From Lolium rigidum (Eukaryota; Streptophyta; Magnoliopsida; Poales; Poaceae): a stretch of DNA of 64,000 nt. The DNA lies in the NCBI RefSeq assembly GCF_022539505.1, contig NC_061511.1:38119144-38183143 (forward strand), written 5' to 3'. Both the position numbers and the translations under genes were made by a program. The notes below the pieces were generated by a model, which saw only the letters and a program-made list of their open reading frames with translations, was not told where the DNA came from and did no database searches. Below are positions 9,609 through 21,954 of the stretch, piece after piece (the stretch's first letter is position 1; each line of letters begins with the position of its first letter).

Positions 9609-11118
9609 TGATACGTCCAATTTGCATCACTATTTTATATCATAATTTGCTGTTATTCATTGATATATTTCATATTGGGACACAATACTTATGTTATTTC
9701 ATCTATTTTGCATGTTTCATCATTATTGGAGGATCAAGCACCGGAGCCAGGATTCTGCTGGAAAAAGCACCGTCAGAATGCAATATTTCGGAAGATCAAC
9801 TATGGGAGGAAATTATACCAAAAATCCTATTTTTCAAGATGACGAAGGAAGCCAGAAGGAGGGGCCAGGAGGACCCAGGGTGGGCCCACACCCTAGGGCG
9901 GCGCGGCCCATGCCCTGGCCGCGCCGCCATGTGGTTTGGGGGCCCACGACCCCTTTCGCCTCCTTTTCTTCGCGAAATCCTTCGTCCCGAAAACCTAAGC
10001 CACGGAGGGTACCTCGCGAAGAGTTACAGCCGCCTCGCGGGGCGGAGAACATCGAGAGAAAAGAGCTCTCCGGCGGGCAGGAATCCGTCGGGGAAATTCC
10101 CTCCGGGAGGGGGAAATCGACGCCATCGTCACCGTCATCGAGCTGGACATCATCGCCATCACCATCATCATCATCTCCACCATCATCACCGCCGTCATCA
10201 CCGCTGGACACCGTCACCGCCGTAGCAATTTGGGTTTGATCTTGGTTGTTTGATAGGGGAAACTTTCCCGGTATCGATCTCTACTTGTTGTTGATGCTAT
10301 TGAGTGAAACCATTGAACCAAGTTTATGTTCAGATTGTTATTCATCATCATATCACCTCTGATCATGTTCTATATGATGTCTCGTGAGTAGTTCGTTTAG
10401 TTCTTGAGGACATGGGTGAAGTCTAAATGTTAGTAGTGAACTATGGTTGAGTAATATTCAATGGTGTGATATTTAAGTTGTGGTGTTATTCTTCTAGTGG
10501 TGTCATGTGAACGTCGACTACATGACACTTCACCATTTATGGGCCTAGGGGAATGCATCTTGTATTCGTTTGCTAATTGCGGGGTTGCCGGAGTGACGAA
10601 ACCTAAACCCCGTTGGTATATCGATGCAGGAGGGATCGCAGGATCTCGTAGTTTAAGGCTGTGGTTAGATTTATTCTTAATTACTTTCTTGTAGTTGCGG
10701 ATGCTTGCAAGGGGTATAATCACAAGTATGTATTAGTTCTAGGAAGGGCTGTACATTAGCACAGGTTCACCCACACAACACTTATCATAACAATGAAGAT
10801 TATTTAGCCGTATGTAGCGAAAGCACTAGACTAAAATCCCGTGTGTCCTCGAGAACGTTTGGTCATTATAAGTAAACAAACCGGCTTGTCCTTTGTGTTA
10901 AAAAGGATTGGGCCACTCGCTGCAATTGTTACTCTCGCAATTTACTTACTCGTACTTTATTCAACTGTTACATCAAAACCCCCGAATACTTGTCCGTGAG
11001 CATTTACGAGTGAATCCTTCATCGAAACCGCTTGTCAACACCTTCTGCTCCTCGTTGGGATCGACATTCTTACTTATCGAAGATACTACGATACACCCCC
11101 TATACTTGTGGGTCATCA
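9609..11118 (+). repeat. 5' LTR of the Athila element
   Basis: Starts TGATACGTCC and ends GGGTCATCA, 1510 bp. It contains a GC-rich perfect hairpin (9897-9928) and a CATCAC-type low-complexity tract (10130-10205). The His-rich frames across that tract are artefacts. Confidence 0.95.
9897..9928. other. GC-rich 12-bp perfect hairpin in LTR
   Basis: Arms GGCGGCGCGGCC and GGCCGCGCCGCC with an 8-nt loop. Matching hairpins occur at 18905-18936, 53287-53320 and 59849-59884, with a related one at 16074-16117. Confidence 0.9.
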
Positions 11119-11129
11119 AGACTATTTTC

Positions 11130-11147
11130 TGGCGCCGTTGCCGGGGA
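11130..11147 (+). promoter_or_regulatory. Primer binding site (tRNA-Asp)
   Basis: TGGCGCCGTTGCCGGGGA lies 11 nt after the 5' LTR and is complementary to the 3' end of plant tRNA-Asp. It primes minus-strand DNA synthesis. The identical site occurs at 54600-54617. Confidence 0.9.
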
Positions 11148-11232
11148 GTGAAGCGCTATTGGTAAGTGGAATTGGTAAGGAAAACCTTTACTGTTGTGCT
11201 GATTTTATTTCTGCCTGCTGCTATAAGTCATT

Positions 11233-12182
11233 ATGGAGAGATCTTCTCTTCAATTTTTATTTGGGAAATCTACTACTACTGCAACGGTAGTAGATGAGGC
11301 GCCAGGTGAGGAAGTAATACCATATAAAATACCTATGAAAATTATTGAACGTGTTATGGATAACCGCTATGAAGGGGATGGAACTGTCCACCCCGGTGAT
11401 CATTTACTCGTTTTTGCATGAATTATGCGGGTTATTCAAATGTGCAGGTATTGCTATGGATGAAGTGAGGAAGAAACTATTCTCTTTATCGCTGTCCGGT
11501 AAGGCGGCGCATTGGTATAAATTACTGGATAATGGGGATTCTCTTGAATGGAATGATATTGTGCCCCGGTTTTATTCTAAGTTCTATCCTCCAAGTGAAA
11601 TTCATAAGGATCGGAATCGCATATATAATTTTTGGCCTCATGATGGAGAGAGTATTGCCCAAGCTTGGGGAGATTGAAGTCTTTAATGCTCAAATGCCCC
11701 ATTCATGAGCTTCCGGTAATGTTATTATTGATAATTTCTATGCAAGACTTTCTTTTCAAAACAAGACCTTGCTGGATACTTCTTGTTCTGGATCATTTAC
11801 ACGCAACAAAGAAGAGTTTAAAAGGGACCTTCTTGATCGAATCCAAGAAAATACTGAAGGTTGGGAGAACGACAAGGATAGAGAATCATGTATAATTTAT
11901 GATTATAAATGCATTGAAGCTTTTATGGATACTGATAAATTTCGTAATATGAGTGCTACATATGGTCTTGATTCTCAAGTTGCTGTAAATCTTTATAAAG
12001 CTTTTGCCTCTCATTATGAATTGCCAAAGAAGAATTTTGATAAGTATCATGAGCCGTATAAAGATAAAATTGATTCATCTATTAATAAATGCGTTGTAGT
12101 TGAAACTGTTGATCATATTATTCCTGAAGCTTATATTGAAAAAACTCCTTTCCCTGCTAAAATGAAGGAGTACTCGTTATAA
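11233..12182 (+). pseudogene. Gypsy gag, frameshifted
   Basis: Starts MERSSLQFLFGKST and contains the capsid-like retrotransposon gag segment (LFSLSLSGKAAHWYKLL, WNDIVPRFYSKFYPP). Frame changes occur near 11350-11420 and 11665-11780, and a stop at 12180-12182 separates it from the protease region. Gag would form the cytoplasmic particle that packages element RNA. Confidence 0.8.
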
Positions 12183-12239
12183 ATAGTGTGGTTCATAAAA
12201 GTGAAAAGAAACCTGTAGAACCTGAAGAACAAATAAAAG

Positions 12240-15200
12240 TTGAACTCCGTCGTTGCGATAATTAAAGATCTTGTGACTCGAAAATGTGGAGGATGGTCAT
12301 ATTATTTTCTCGTGAAGATGCTTCTAATATTGTTTCACATCCTAATAAACCCAAACAAGCTAGTGTTCCTATGCTATCTGTTAGAATTGGTGATCATTGC
12401 TATTATGGATTATGTGATATTGGTGCAAGTGTTAGTGATATTCCGTATGAGCTTTACACGGAGATTATGCACGAAATTGATTCTTGTGAACTTGAAGATA
12501 TTGATGTGGTTATTCAGCTGGCTAATAGAGAAACTATTTCTCCGATTGGTATTGTTCGAGATGTGGAAGTTTTATGCGGTAAGATTAAATATCCTGCTCG
12601 ACTTTTTGGTACTTGGTTCTGCTGCTAGTGATTATTGTGCTATTATTTTTGGTAGACCTTTTCTAAATACTTGTGGAGCTATTATAGATTGCAAGAAAGA
12701 GAAAATTTTGACTAAATTTGTTGGTGAATCTTATGAGTTTAACTTCTCTAAATTTACCAAAACTCCTTATAAAGCTGATTTGCCTAGTAATGATTTTAAA
12801 ATGGAGCAATGTGCATCTATTGTTCTTGTTCCTAATAATCCTTTGCAGCAACATTTGGAGGATAGCGAGAGTGAAATTTTTAGGAAAGAAAGAGATGAGC
12901 TTGAGGAAATTTTTCTTCGCCAACCTATTCTCAAGCATGATTTACCGGTGGAAGATTTGGGTACAACACCTCCACCAAAGGAAGATCCTGTTTTTGATTT
13001 AAAGCCTTTGCCTGATAATCTTAAATATGCTCATATAGATGATAAGAAAATATATCCTGTTATTATTAGTTCTAAGCTTTCAGAGATTGAAGAAGAAAGG
13101 TTATTGGAAATATTGAAGAAGCACCGAGGCGCTATTGGCTACACTCTTGATGATTTGAAAGGGATTTCTCCTTCTATTTGCCAACATGCTATTAATATGG
13201 AAGATGATGCAAAGCCTGTTGTTGAACATCAGCGTCGTCTAATTCCAAAGATGAAGGAAGTGGTAAGGAATGAGGTATTACGACTTCTTGAAGCTGGTAT
13301 TATATATCCTATTGCTGATAGTAGATGGGTTAGTCCTGTGCACTGCGTTCCCAAGAAAGGAGGTATGACTGTTGTGCCTAATGATAATGATGAGCTCATC
13401 CCTCAAAGAGTAGTTGTAGGTTATAGAATGTGCATTGATTTTCGAAAAGTTAACAAAGTTACTAAGAAAGATCATTACCCTTTACCATTTATTGATCAAA
13501 TGCTAGAAAGATTGTCAAAAATACTCATTTTTGTTTTCTTGATGGTTATTCTGGGTTTTCACAAATTGCGGTTAAAGCTAAAGATCAAGAGAAAACCACT
13601 TTTACTTGTCCCTATGGAACTTATGCTTATAGACGTATGCCTTTTGGTTTATGTAATGCTCCTGCTACTTTTCAAAGATGCATGTCTGCTATTTTTCATG
13701 GTTTTTGTGAAAGTATTGTAGAGGTATTCATGGATGATTTTTCCGTCTATGGGAATTCTTTTGATAGTTGCTTGCGAAACCTTGATAAAGTTTTGCAGGG
13801 ATGTGAAGAAACTAACCTTGTTCTTAATTGGGAGAAATGCCACTTTATGGTTAATGAAGGAATTGTATTGGGGCATAAAATTTCTGAGAGAGGTATTGAA
13901 GTTGATAGAGCTAAAGTTGAAGCAATTGAGAAGATGCCCTATCCGAGGGACGTTAAAGGTATTCGTAGTGTTCTTGGTCATGCTGGGTTTTATAGGAGAT
14001 TTATTAAATATTTCTCCAAGATTTCAAAGCCTCTTACTAATCTTCTTCAAAAAGATGTACCATTTGTTTTTGATGATGATTGTAAGGAAGCTTTTGAAAC
14101 TCTTAAGAAAGCCTTAACAACTGCTCCTATAGTTGAACCTCCTGATTGGAACTTACCATTTGAAATTATGTGTGATGCTAGTGATTTTGTTGTAGGCGCT
14201 GTTCTTGGACAGCGAGTAGATAAAAAACTCGAATGTTATTCATTATGCTAGTAAAACTCTTGATGCTGCTCAAAGAAATTATGCTACAACTGAAAAAGAA
14301 TTATTAGCTGTAGTCTTTGCTTGTGATAAATTTAGATCTTATATTGTTGATTCAAAAGTTACTATTCATACCGATCATGCTGCAATTAGATACCTAATGA
14401 CAAAGAAAGATGCTAAGCCAAGGCTTATTAGATGGGTACTTCTTTTGCAAGAATTTGATTTACATATTGTAGATAGGAAAGGTGCTGATAATCCGGTTGC
14501 TGATAATTTGTCTAGATTGGAAAATATTGCTTATGATCCTGTTCTCGTTAATGATAGTTTTCCAAATGAACAATTGGCTGTAATAAAGGTGAGCTCGCGA
14601 GACAGTCCTTGGTATGCTGATTATGCTAACTTTATTGTTTCCAAGTACTTGCCTCCAACCTTTTCAGCTCAAGCAAAGGAGGAAATTCTTTTATGATTTG
14701 AGGCATTATTTCTGGGATGACCCACACTTATATAAAGAAGGAGTGGATGGTATTATGCGAAGATGTGTTCCCGAATATGAACAACAGGAGATATTGAGTA
14801 AATGTCATGGTAGTGCTTATGGAGGACATCACGCCGGAGAAAGAACCGCGCAAAAGGTTCTACAATCAGGTTTTTATTGGCCAACTCTCTTCAAGGATGC
14901 GAGAAAGTTTATTTTATCTTGTGATGAATGCCAAAGGGTTGGTAATATCTCCAGACGCAATGAAATGCCCATGAATTATACTCTTGTTATTGAACCGTTT
15001 GATTGTTGGGGATTTGACTTCATGGGACCTTTTCCGTCTTCGGAAGGTAACACTCATATACTTGTTGCTGTTGATTATGTTACTAAATGGGTGGAAGCTA
15101 TACCTACAAAAAGTGCCGATGGTGAGACCTCTTTAAGAATGCTTTTAGATATTATTTTTCCTAGATTTGGAGTACCTAGATATATTATGACTGATGGAGG

Positions 15201-15854
15201 TTCTCATTTTATTCATGGAGGTTTTAGAAAAACTCTTGCTAAGTATGGTATTAATCATAGGATTGCTTCCGCTTATCATCCTCAAACTAGTGGTCAAGTA
15301 GAATTATCAAATAGAGAGATTAAATCTATTTTGGGAAAGACCGTTAATAAAACTAGAAAGAATTGGGCTAGTAAATTGAAGGATGCACTTTGGGCTTATA
15401 GAACTGCTTATAAAAATCCCATGGGAATGTCACCTTATAAAATGGTTTATGGGAAAGCTTGTCATTTACCTTTAGAACTAGAGCACAAAGCTTATTGGGC
15501 TGTTAGAGAATTAAATAAAGATCCTAAACTTGCCTGGTGATAAGAGGTTGTTGCAATTGAGTTCTCTAGATGAATGGAGAAGTGAAGCTTATGAAAATGC
15601 TAAACTCTTTAAAGAGAAAGTTAAAAAATGGCATGATAGAAGGATTATCAAAAGAGAATTTAATATTGGGGATAAAGTCCTATTGTATCGGTCTCTGTCT
15701 CGCATTCTTTGCAGGGAAATTACTCTCGAAATGGGAAGGACCATATGTTGTCGAGGAGGTGTATCGTTCAGGAGCAATCAAAATTAGCTCTCTCCAAGGC
15801 AATGCTACGCAAGTGGTGAATGGACAAAGACTCAAGCATTATATCTCAGTGTGA
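12240..15854 (+). pseudogene. Gypsy pol: protease, RT/RNase H, integrase, frameshifted
   Basis: Order: retropepsin-like protease (LCDIGASVSDIPYELY, about 12410), RT (CIDFRKVNKV, then VFMDDFSVYG at about 13725), RNase H (a [15 protein letters not shown] stretch at about 14290), integrase zinc finger ([13 protein letters not shown] with later CDEC), and the DDE core ([24 protein letters not shown]). Reading-frame breaks lie near 12620, 13520, 14235, 14690, 15540 and 15710, so no continuous polyprotein can be made from this copy. All catalytic residues that can be checked are still present. Confidence 0.9.
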
Positions 15855-16073
15855 TTCCTATAATGTTGATGTTGATATTATTCAAGTGGAAACACCTGAA
15901 GCTTTCATCAAAGGGCAAATTGACAATCCGCCGTAACTCGACTTTGAATAGGTAACAGTACTGGTAATGAAAAGTACACAATTTACTTTCCGAACAATAT
16001 TTTTGCTATTTTTGGAAAATATGAAAAATTACGAGTTCGAAACGGAGTGGAAAGGACGCACGAGGGGGCGCCA

Positions 16074-16117
16074 CCATAGGCCGGCGCGGCCTGACCTGGG
16101 CCCGCGCCGACCTATGG
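16074..16117. other. Long imperfect hairpin between pol and the extra ORF
   Basis: Arms at 16074-16091 and 16100-16117 pair at 16 of 18 positions (CCATAGG...GCGCGG against CCGCGC...CCTATGG). It sits in the untranslated segment before the 3' ORF and is related in sequence to the LTR hairpins. Confidence 0.75.
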
Positions 16118-16289
16118 TCTGGCCGCCTCGTCGCCCCTTTCCGACTCTGGTTCGATCTGGTACTTTCCGTTTGTCGCGAAAAATTTTGCTATATAATCCC
16201 CCGGACCCCTGGAGGTCCGTATATCGTGTTCTCGACGTGTTTTGTTTCGAGCTGTTTCTGCCAGGATCTGTTTTCAGTTTAGAAGCACC

Positions 16290-16835
16290 ATGGTTTCCAA
16301 GAACAAGGGCAAGGAGTTTCCGGATGAAGATGATCGAGATCTTGGGTGGAAAGAGGAAGTCAAGGACGTCAAGGAAGAGGATGAAGAAGAGGTGGAGGAA
16401 GATTCGCGCGCACACCCGCGTGCTACTATCGCAAGCATCAAGGTGGTGGACAACCCTTTTAGTGCAAACAAGAGCGCAAGAATTCGCACTGGAGGAGGGG
16501 TTCCACGTCATTACCTAGCTTCGAAAACATCTCCATCAGGCACTCATCACCCCTTCCATAATCTAATTTTCAATAATCAAATTGAAGGGACTCCCAAGGC
16601 AGCATTGCCTAGCCAGTGGGATATAGATCGCTCTAACACTGCAGGAGAGAAGGAGCCTGAGGCTGAAGAGTGGGGAAATAACTCCAAGAGTTGGGACTCG
16701 CCGTCGGACGTACTCTTTAACCGCGTCGAGCACAATTCGGAGATGATTCGCAATCTTATATACGTGATTGACGAGCTTCAGGAGCTTATTGAGAAGCTTG
16801 TCGTGAATTCATCACCACCATCACCAAAGGAGTAA
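16290..16835 (+). CDS. Extra 3' ORF of the Athila element (env position), unknown function
   Basis: ATG at 16290 (MVSKNKGKEFPDEDDRDLG) gives about 181 residues. The N-terminal third is strongly acidic (KEEDEEEVEED). The C-terminus is a predicted coiled coil (MIRNLIYVIDELQELIEKLV) followed by a Ser/Pro tail. There is no signal peptide or transmembrane segment, so I see no support for an envelope protein; Athila elements commonly carry an additional ORF here. It is the only intact frame of the element. Confidence 0.6.
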   Translation: MVSKNKGKEFPDEDDRDLGWKEEVKDVKEEDEEEVEEDSRAHPRATIASIKVVDNPFSANKSARIRTGGGVPRHYLASKTSPSGTHHPFHNLIFNNQIEGTPKAALPSQWDIDRSNTAGEKEPEAEEWGNNSKSWDSPSDVLFNRVEHNSEMIRNLIYVIDELQELIEKLVVNSSPPSPKE

Positions 16836-18599
16836 TTCATCATCGGTATTGGCATCCCCTTGGTTTGTTCCAAGCTTGGGGAGTGCCGCGGTATCACATC
16901 ATCACTACCTTTTACTTTTATTGTCAAGTAGTGTCATATCATGAGTAGGGAAGTTATCATATAAGATGGGTTGCGTTTGGAAGTATCTCTCCTTTAGTTG
17001 GTTATCTATGTATCCCTTGGTGTGAGTTATCGTTATGGAATATTAATGAGAAGTCTTATCATTTACATATTGCACATCTTATTCTAGTTTGCAATCTCTA
17101 TTATATGATTCACCTTGTTGTTAGTATTTGTATCACTTTGGGAGCATTGAATAAATCTATTTGGTTTTGGCAAACTTAGCATTGGTCAATAGCAACAACA
17201 CTTTGAGGTTTAAGTAGAAAAGAGAAATACATGTAGATGTTTCATTGTCTTTCTTGTTAGCTCATAGCTTATTATTCTGAAGTTAAGATTGTTTGTGCTT
17301 ACAAGGAAGATGCATGATTGTTTCTATCATATGTATATTTGTTTGTTTCCCTCGACTCTTATGCTTGCTAATTAACCTTGCTAGCCAAAGACCCGTACCG
17401 AGAGGGAATACTTCTCGTGCATCCAAACCTTAACCCAAACCTATGCCATTTGTGTCCACCATACCTACCTACTACATGGTATTTTCTGCCATTCTAAGTA
17501 AATACTTCATGTGCTACCTTAAACAATTCAAAACTTAGTATCTCTTATTTGTGTTAATGTTTCATAGCTCATGAGGAAGTAGGTGGTGTTTTATCTTTCA
17601 ATCTTGTTGGGCAACTTCCACCAATGGACTAGTGGCTTCATCCGCTTATCCAATAATTTTGCAAAAAGAGCTGGCAATGGGATTCCCAGTCCCAAATTAA
17701 TTAAACTAAATAGACACTCCTCCATGGTATGTGATTGATGGACTGGCACCCGAAGGATTCGGTTAGCCATGGCTTGTGTAAGCAAAGGTTGGGGGAGTGT
17801 CATCATCATAATAAAACTAAAATAAAAAGGCACTCCTTCATGGTATGAGATTGTTGGCAGTGCACCCGAGGATTCGTGCTAGCCATGGTTTGTGAAAGAA
17901 AGGTTGGAAGGAGTGCCACACAAAATGAAAATAATATGGGAGCCGGTCTTAGGAGGTTGTCTGGCAAGGGGGTTAGAGGACCCGCTACCAGTCGTTGACA
18001 ACAACAAACACCTCTCAAAATGTTACTTTTATTCTCTTTATATGATTGCAAAACCGAAAAAGCTCTAGCACATGATTTAATCCCTCGCTTCCTCTCGCGA
18101 AGGGCCTGTCTTTTACTTTATGTTGAGTCAAGAAACCTATTTCCCTCCATCTCAAGCAAGCATTTGAGTAGTTGTGATCAAACCATTATATTGTGATTTG
18201 CTACATCATGTCTTTTATTCTTCCTTGTTTAGTACAAGTTTTATCTGAATGAATATAGCTTTGCAAGTTATTAATGATCATGAGAAGACCATTATGATTG
18301 AGTATGCAAGTTGTGCCTTATAAACTTTAACATAAGAGCGCTGCTCAATGAGATAAATATAATCTGTTAATTGTTCTCTGACCAAGAACGAAGTTTGCCA
18401 TCACCAATTATGATTCCTTATGCACCTTTACTTGTGATTACCTTATACTTGTTTCAAGATGAGTTATAAGAGGTTGTTTACTATAATGTCCCGTGTGAAT
18501 GAATATGATGCTTCTTGTCCGTATTTTATTTATCGACTCTTCACTCCATAAACATGTGGTCCTGTCTATCGAGTTCGGCTCGCTTGGGGACAAGCGAAG
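16836..18599 (+). other. Non-coding 3' region of the Athila element
   Basis: No ORF. It contains a PPT-like CAAGCTTGGGGAGTGCC near 16871 and a degenerate tandem duplication of about 115 bp (17712-17827 and 17828-17935, each with GGCACTCC..CATGGTATG and TTGTG.AAG.AAAGGTTGG). Long non-coding 3' stretches are usual for Athila elements. Confidence 0.7.
18580..18597. other. Stem-loop next to polypurine tract
   Basis: TCGCTTG-GGGA-CAAGCGA, a perfect 7-bp stem directly before the PPT. The related element has TGCTCG-GGA-CGAGCA at the same place (59526-59540). Confidence 0.75.
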
Positions 18600-18601
18600 T
18601 C

Positions 18602-18616
18602 TAAGCTTGGGGGAGT
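18602..18616 (+). promoter_or_regulatory. Polypurine tract of the Athila element
   Basis: Purine-rich TAAGCTTGGGGGAGT immediately before the 3' LTR; primer for plus-strand synthesis. Confidence 0.85.
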
Positions 18617-20132
18617 TGATACGTCCAATTTGCATCACTATTTTATATCATAATTTGCTGTTATTCATTGATATATTTCATATTGGGACACAATACTTAT
18701 GTTATTTCATCTATTTTGCATGTTTTATCATTATTGGAGGATCAAGCACCGGAGCCAGGATTCTGCTGGAAAAAGCACCGTCAGAATGCAATATTTCGGA
18801 AGATCAACTATGGGAGGAAATTATACCAAAAATCCTATTTTTCAAGATGACGAAGGAAGCCATAAGGAGGGGCCAGGAGGACCCAGGGTGGGCCCACACC
18901 CTAGGGCGGCGCGGCCCATGCCCTGGCCGCGCCGCCATGTGGTTTGGGGGGCCCACGACCCCTTTCGCCTCCTTTTCTTCGCGAAATCCTTCGTCCCGAA
19001 AACCTAAGCCACAGAGGGTACCTCGCGAAGAGTTACAGCCCGCCTCGCGGGGCGGAGAACATCGAGAGAGAAAGAGCTCTCCTGCGGCAGTGAATCTGCC
19101 GGGAAATTCCCCTCCGGGAGGGGGAAATCGACGCCATCGTCACCGTCATCGAGCTGGACATCATCGCCATCACCATCATCATCATCTCCACCATCATCAC
19201 CGCCGTCATCACCGCTGGACACCGTCACCGCCGTAGCAATTTGGGTTTGATCTTGATTGTTTGATAGGGGAAACTTTCCCGGTATCGATCTCTACTTGTT
19301 GTTGATGCTATTGAGTGAAACCATTGAACCAAGTTTATGTTCAGATTGTTATTCATCATCATATCACCTCTGATCATGTTCTATATGATGTCTCGTGAGT
19401 AGTTCGTTTAGTTCTTGAGGACATGGGTGGAGTCTAAATGTTAGTAGTGAACTATGGTTGAGTAATATTCAATGGTGTGATATTTAAGTTGTGGTGTTAT
19501 TCTTCTAGTGGTGTCATGTGAACGTCGACTACATGACACTTCACCATTTATGGGCCTAGGGGAATGCATCTTGTATTCGTTTGCTAATTGCGGGGTTGCC
19601 GGAGTGACAAGAAACCTAAACCCCCGTTGGTATATCGATGCAGGAGGGATCGCAGGATCTCAGAGTTTAAGGCTGTGGTTAGATTTATTCTTAATTACTT
19701 TCTTGTAGTTGCGGATGCTTGCAAGGGGTATAATCACAAGTATGTATTAGTTCTAGGAAGGGCTGTACATTAGCATAGGTTCACCCACACAACACTTATC
19801 ATAACAATGAAGATTATTTAGCCGTATGTAGCGAAAGCACTAGACTAAAATCCCGTGTGTCCTCGAGAACGTTTGGTCATTATAAGTAAACAAACCGGCT
19901 TGTCCTTTGTGTTAAAAAGGATTGGGCCACTCGCTGCAATTGTTACTCTCGCAATTTACTTACTCGTACTTTATTCAACTGTTACATCAAAACCCCCTGA
20001 ATACTTGTCTGTGAGCATTTACAGTGAATCCTTCATCGAAACTGCTTGTCAACACCTTCTGCTCCTCGTTGGGATCGACATTCTTACTTATCGAAGATAC
20101 TACGATACACCCCCTATACTTGTGGGTCATCA
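18617..20132 (+). repeat. 3' LTR of the Athila element
   Basis: 1516 bp, TG...CA, about 98% identical to the 5' LTR. The hairpin is at 18905-18936. The most diverged spot is near 19080-19115. Confidence 0.95.
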
Positions 20133-21650
20133 AGCACGACGCTGACGAACATGCCGTAAAGGGGGAAGCTCTTCTGTAGAAGACAAGTCATCAGAAGAAG
20201 AGGAAGAAGGGACAGCATCGGAAGGATCCGAAGCCGGAGAACGAGGAGTACTAGGTGGACTAGACGAACGAGAGGATGGCGCCGAAGGGGGCGCATCAGA
20301 AGTAGGAGGGGGGAGGGGGACAACAGGGGGTGCATCTGGAAAAAGAAGAAAAGAGATATCATCCACCGGGTAAGTACCCGAGGTGGGGCGAGGATAGAAG
20401 GGACGCGTCTCATCAAACGTGACGTCACGAGAGATGCGCATCCGACGACCAACAGGGTCCCAACAGCGATAGCCCTTATGCTCATCACTGTATCCGAGAA
20501 AAACACACTCAACAGACTGAGCGGTCAGTTTGGTGCGTTCGCGGGGAGGGAGAAGAACATAGCAAACACAACCAAATAAGCGAAGAGTCGAGTAATCTGG
20601 AGAGCAACCAGAAAGACGCTCGAGAGGAATGCCACCTTGAAGGGCAGCAGAAGGCTGAATGTTAATGAGGTAAGTCGACGTAGCGACAGTCTCAGCCCAA
20701 AAATGCGGCGGAAGAGAGGAAGCAATCATCATAGCACGGGTAGTCTCAAGAATATGACGATGCTTACGCTCGGCGACACCATTTTGAGCATGGGCGCCGG
20801 GACACGAGAACTGGGCAAGAGTGCCCTGCTCAGCAAGAACACCACGCATGTGCTGGGAGATATACTCTCCGGCAGAATCAACACGAAACACACGAATAGG
20901 CGTGGAATACTGAGTACGAACCATGGCTGCAAAACGCTGATAAATAGAAAGCACCTCACTGCGAGAGTGCATAAGAAACAACCAGGTGTACCGTGAAAAA
21001 TCATCAATAAACAAAATATAGTATCGATGACCCCTTTCGAAGGAAAGGGAGCCGGACCCCAAACATCCGAATGAACTAAATCAAAAGGTCGCTGAGATAC
21101 AGACGCACTAGTAGGATAGGGAAGCTGGATCTGTTTGCCTAACCTACAACCCTGACACGAATGCAAAGACACATCTCCTGAGACAGACCCCAGAAGACCA
21201 CTACGAACTAATGACGATAAACGGGAGCCACGGAGGTGACCCAGCCGATGATGCCACCGCTGAAAAGATCCAAGTGATGTAAGCAACAACCGCAGGAGAA
21301 CCGGCGCATGAAGTGTTAGCAGAAGGAACGCGAAGCCAGTCTAACTCCCAGAGCCCCGGGGACTCAAGGCTGCGAGGGCCAGCTCCAACCAGAGCTTGTG
21401 TACGGCGATCCTGAACAGCACAAGAATCAGCGTCAAGAATAACGCGACAACCAGAATCAGTAAACTGACTAGCAGAAAAAAGGTTCATCTTAAGACTAGG
21501 AACATGAGAAACATCAGGAACAGAGAAAGAGGAAGTAGAAAGGGTGCCTCGACTGGAAACAGGAAGAGAGGTACCATCAGCCGTGATAACACGAACAGGA
21601 GAAACAAGAGAGCGAAGAGCAGAAAGAATAGAAGATGCAGAGGTCATATA
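20133..21650 (-). mobile_element. Copia remnant, pre-integrase and integrase half
   Basis: The minus strand shows the end of the gag/protease segment (ILSALRSLVSPVRVITADGT), the gag-pre-integrase zinc region (WHHRLGHL...SCQGCRLGK) and the integrase core ([35 protein letters not shown]), then a Ser/Pro/Asp-rich linker towards RT. A frameshift near 21030 divides the integrase, and the element is truncated at about 21650 just after its protease motif. No LTR is present. Confidence 0.85.
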
Positions 21651-21954
21651 AAATGGCGATCAAAACTTTTAGCAACAAACTAAGTTAATGGGTTGAATGG
21701 AGAAATGAGAAGGAACGAGGAGATTACGTGTACTCTGAAGATGCGAGTCGGTTCCAGTGGCGTATAGGTCCTAGTAACAGCAAGCCATTGACATCTCATT
21801 AAAATTAGGGTCAAAGTCAAAGCAGGAACAAATTAGCATGATCTTTTTACTCGAAATTTCATGGAATTAAAGTGCAGAAATAAAAATAACGTAGGAAAGA
21901 AGTTAATGTGGACGCACCTTATATCAGCTTCTTTTTTGGTAAAGACTACCTATC
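21651..21954. other. No gene seen
   Basis: AT-rich spacer between the Copia remnant and element E2; nothing recognisable. Confidence 0.5.

Larger units (their letters stand above)
9609..20132 (+). mobile_element. Athila-type Gypsy LTR retrotransposon (10.5 kb), full length but coding-dead
   Basis: Complete structure: LTRs at 9609-11118 and 18617-20132 (TG...CA), an 18-nt primer binding site matching plant tRNA-Asp, gag, protease, RT/RNase H, integrase, an extra ORF after pol, a long non-coding 3' region and a polypurine tract. It is flanked by AGCAC duplications. The RT active site FMDD inside VEVFMDDFSVYG and the MPFGLCNAPATFQRCM motif place it in the Athila/Tat group. By eye the LTRs differ at roughly two dozen positions over 1.5 kb, about 98% identical, so the insertion is recent on a wheat-genome scale. 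Confidence 0.95.

Noticed and set aside
8599..9645. Long plus-strand frame of about 348 codons opposite the Copia RT
   Set aside because: Antisense shadow of the RT gene with Lys/Arg/Ser/Thr-rich composition and no domain.
9999..10225. His-rich protein frames in the Athila LTRs (also 19000-19236)
   Set aside because: They arise from the CATCAC low-complexity tract inside LTRs and are repeated in both copies; no coding evidence.
16290..16835. Envelope protein in the Athila element
   Set aside because: No signal peptide, transmembrane helix or glycosylation pattern; acidic and coiled coil instead.
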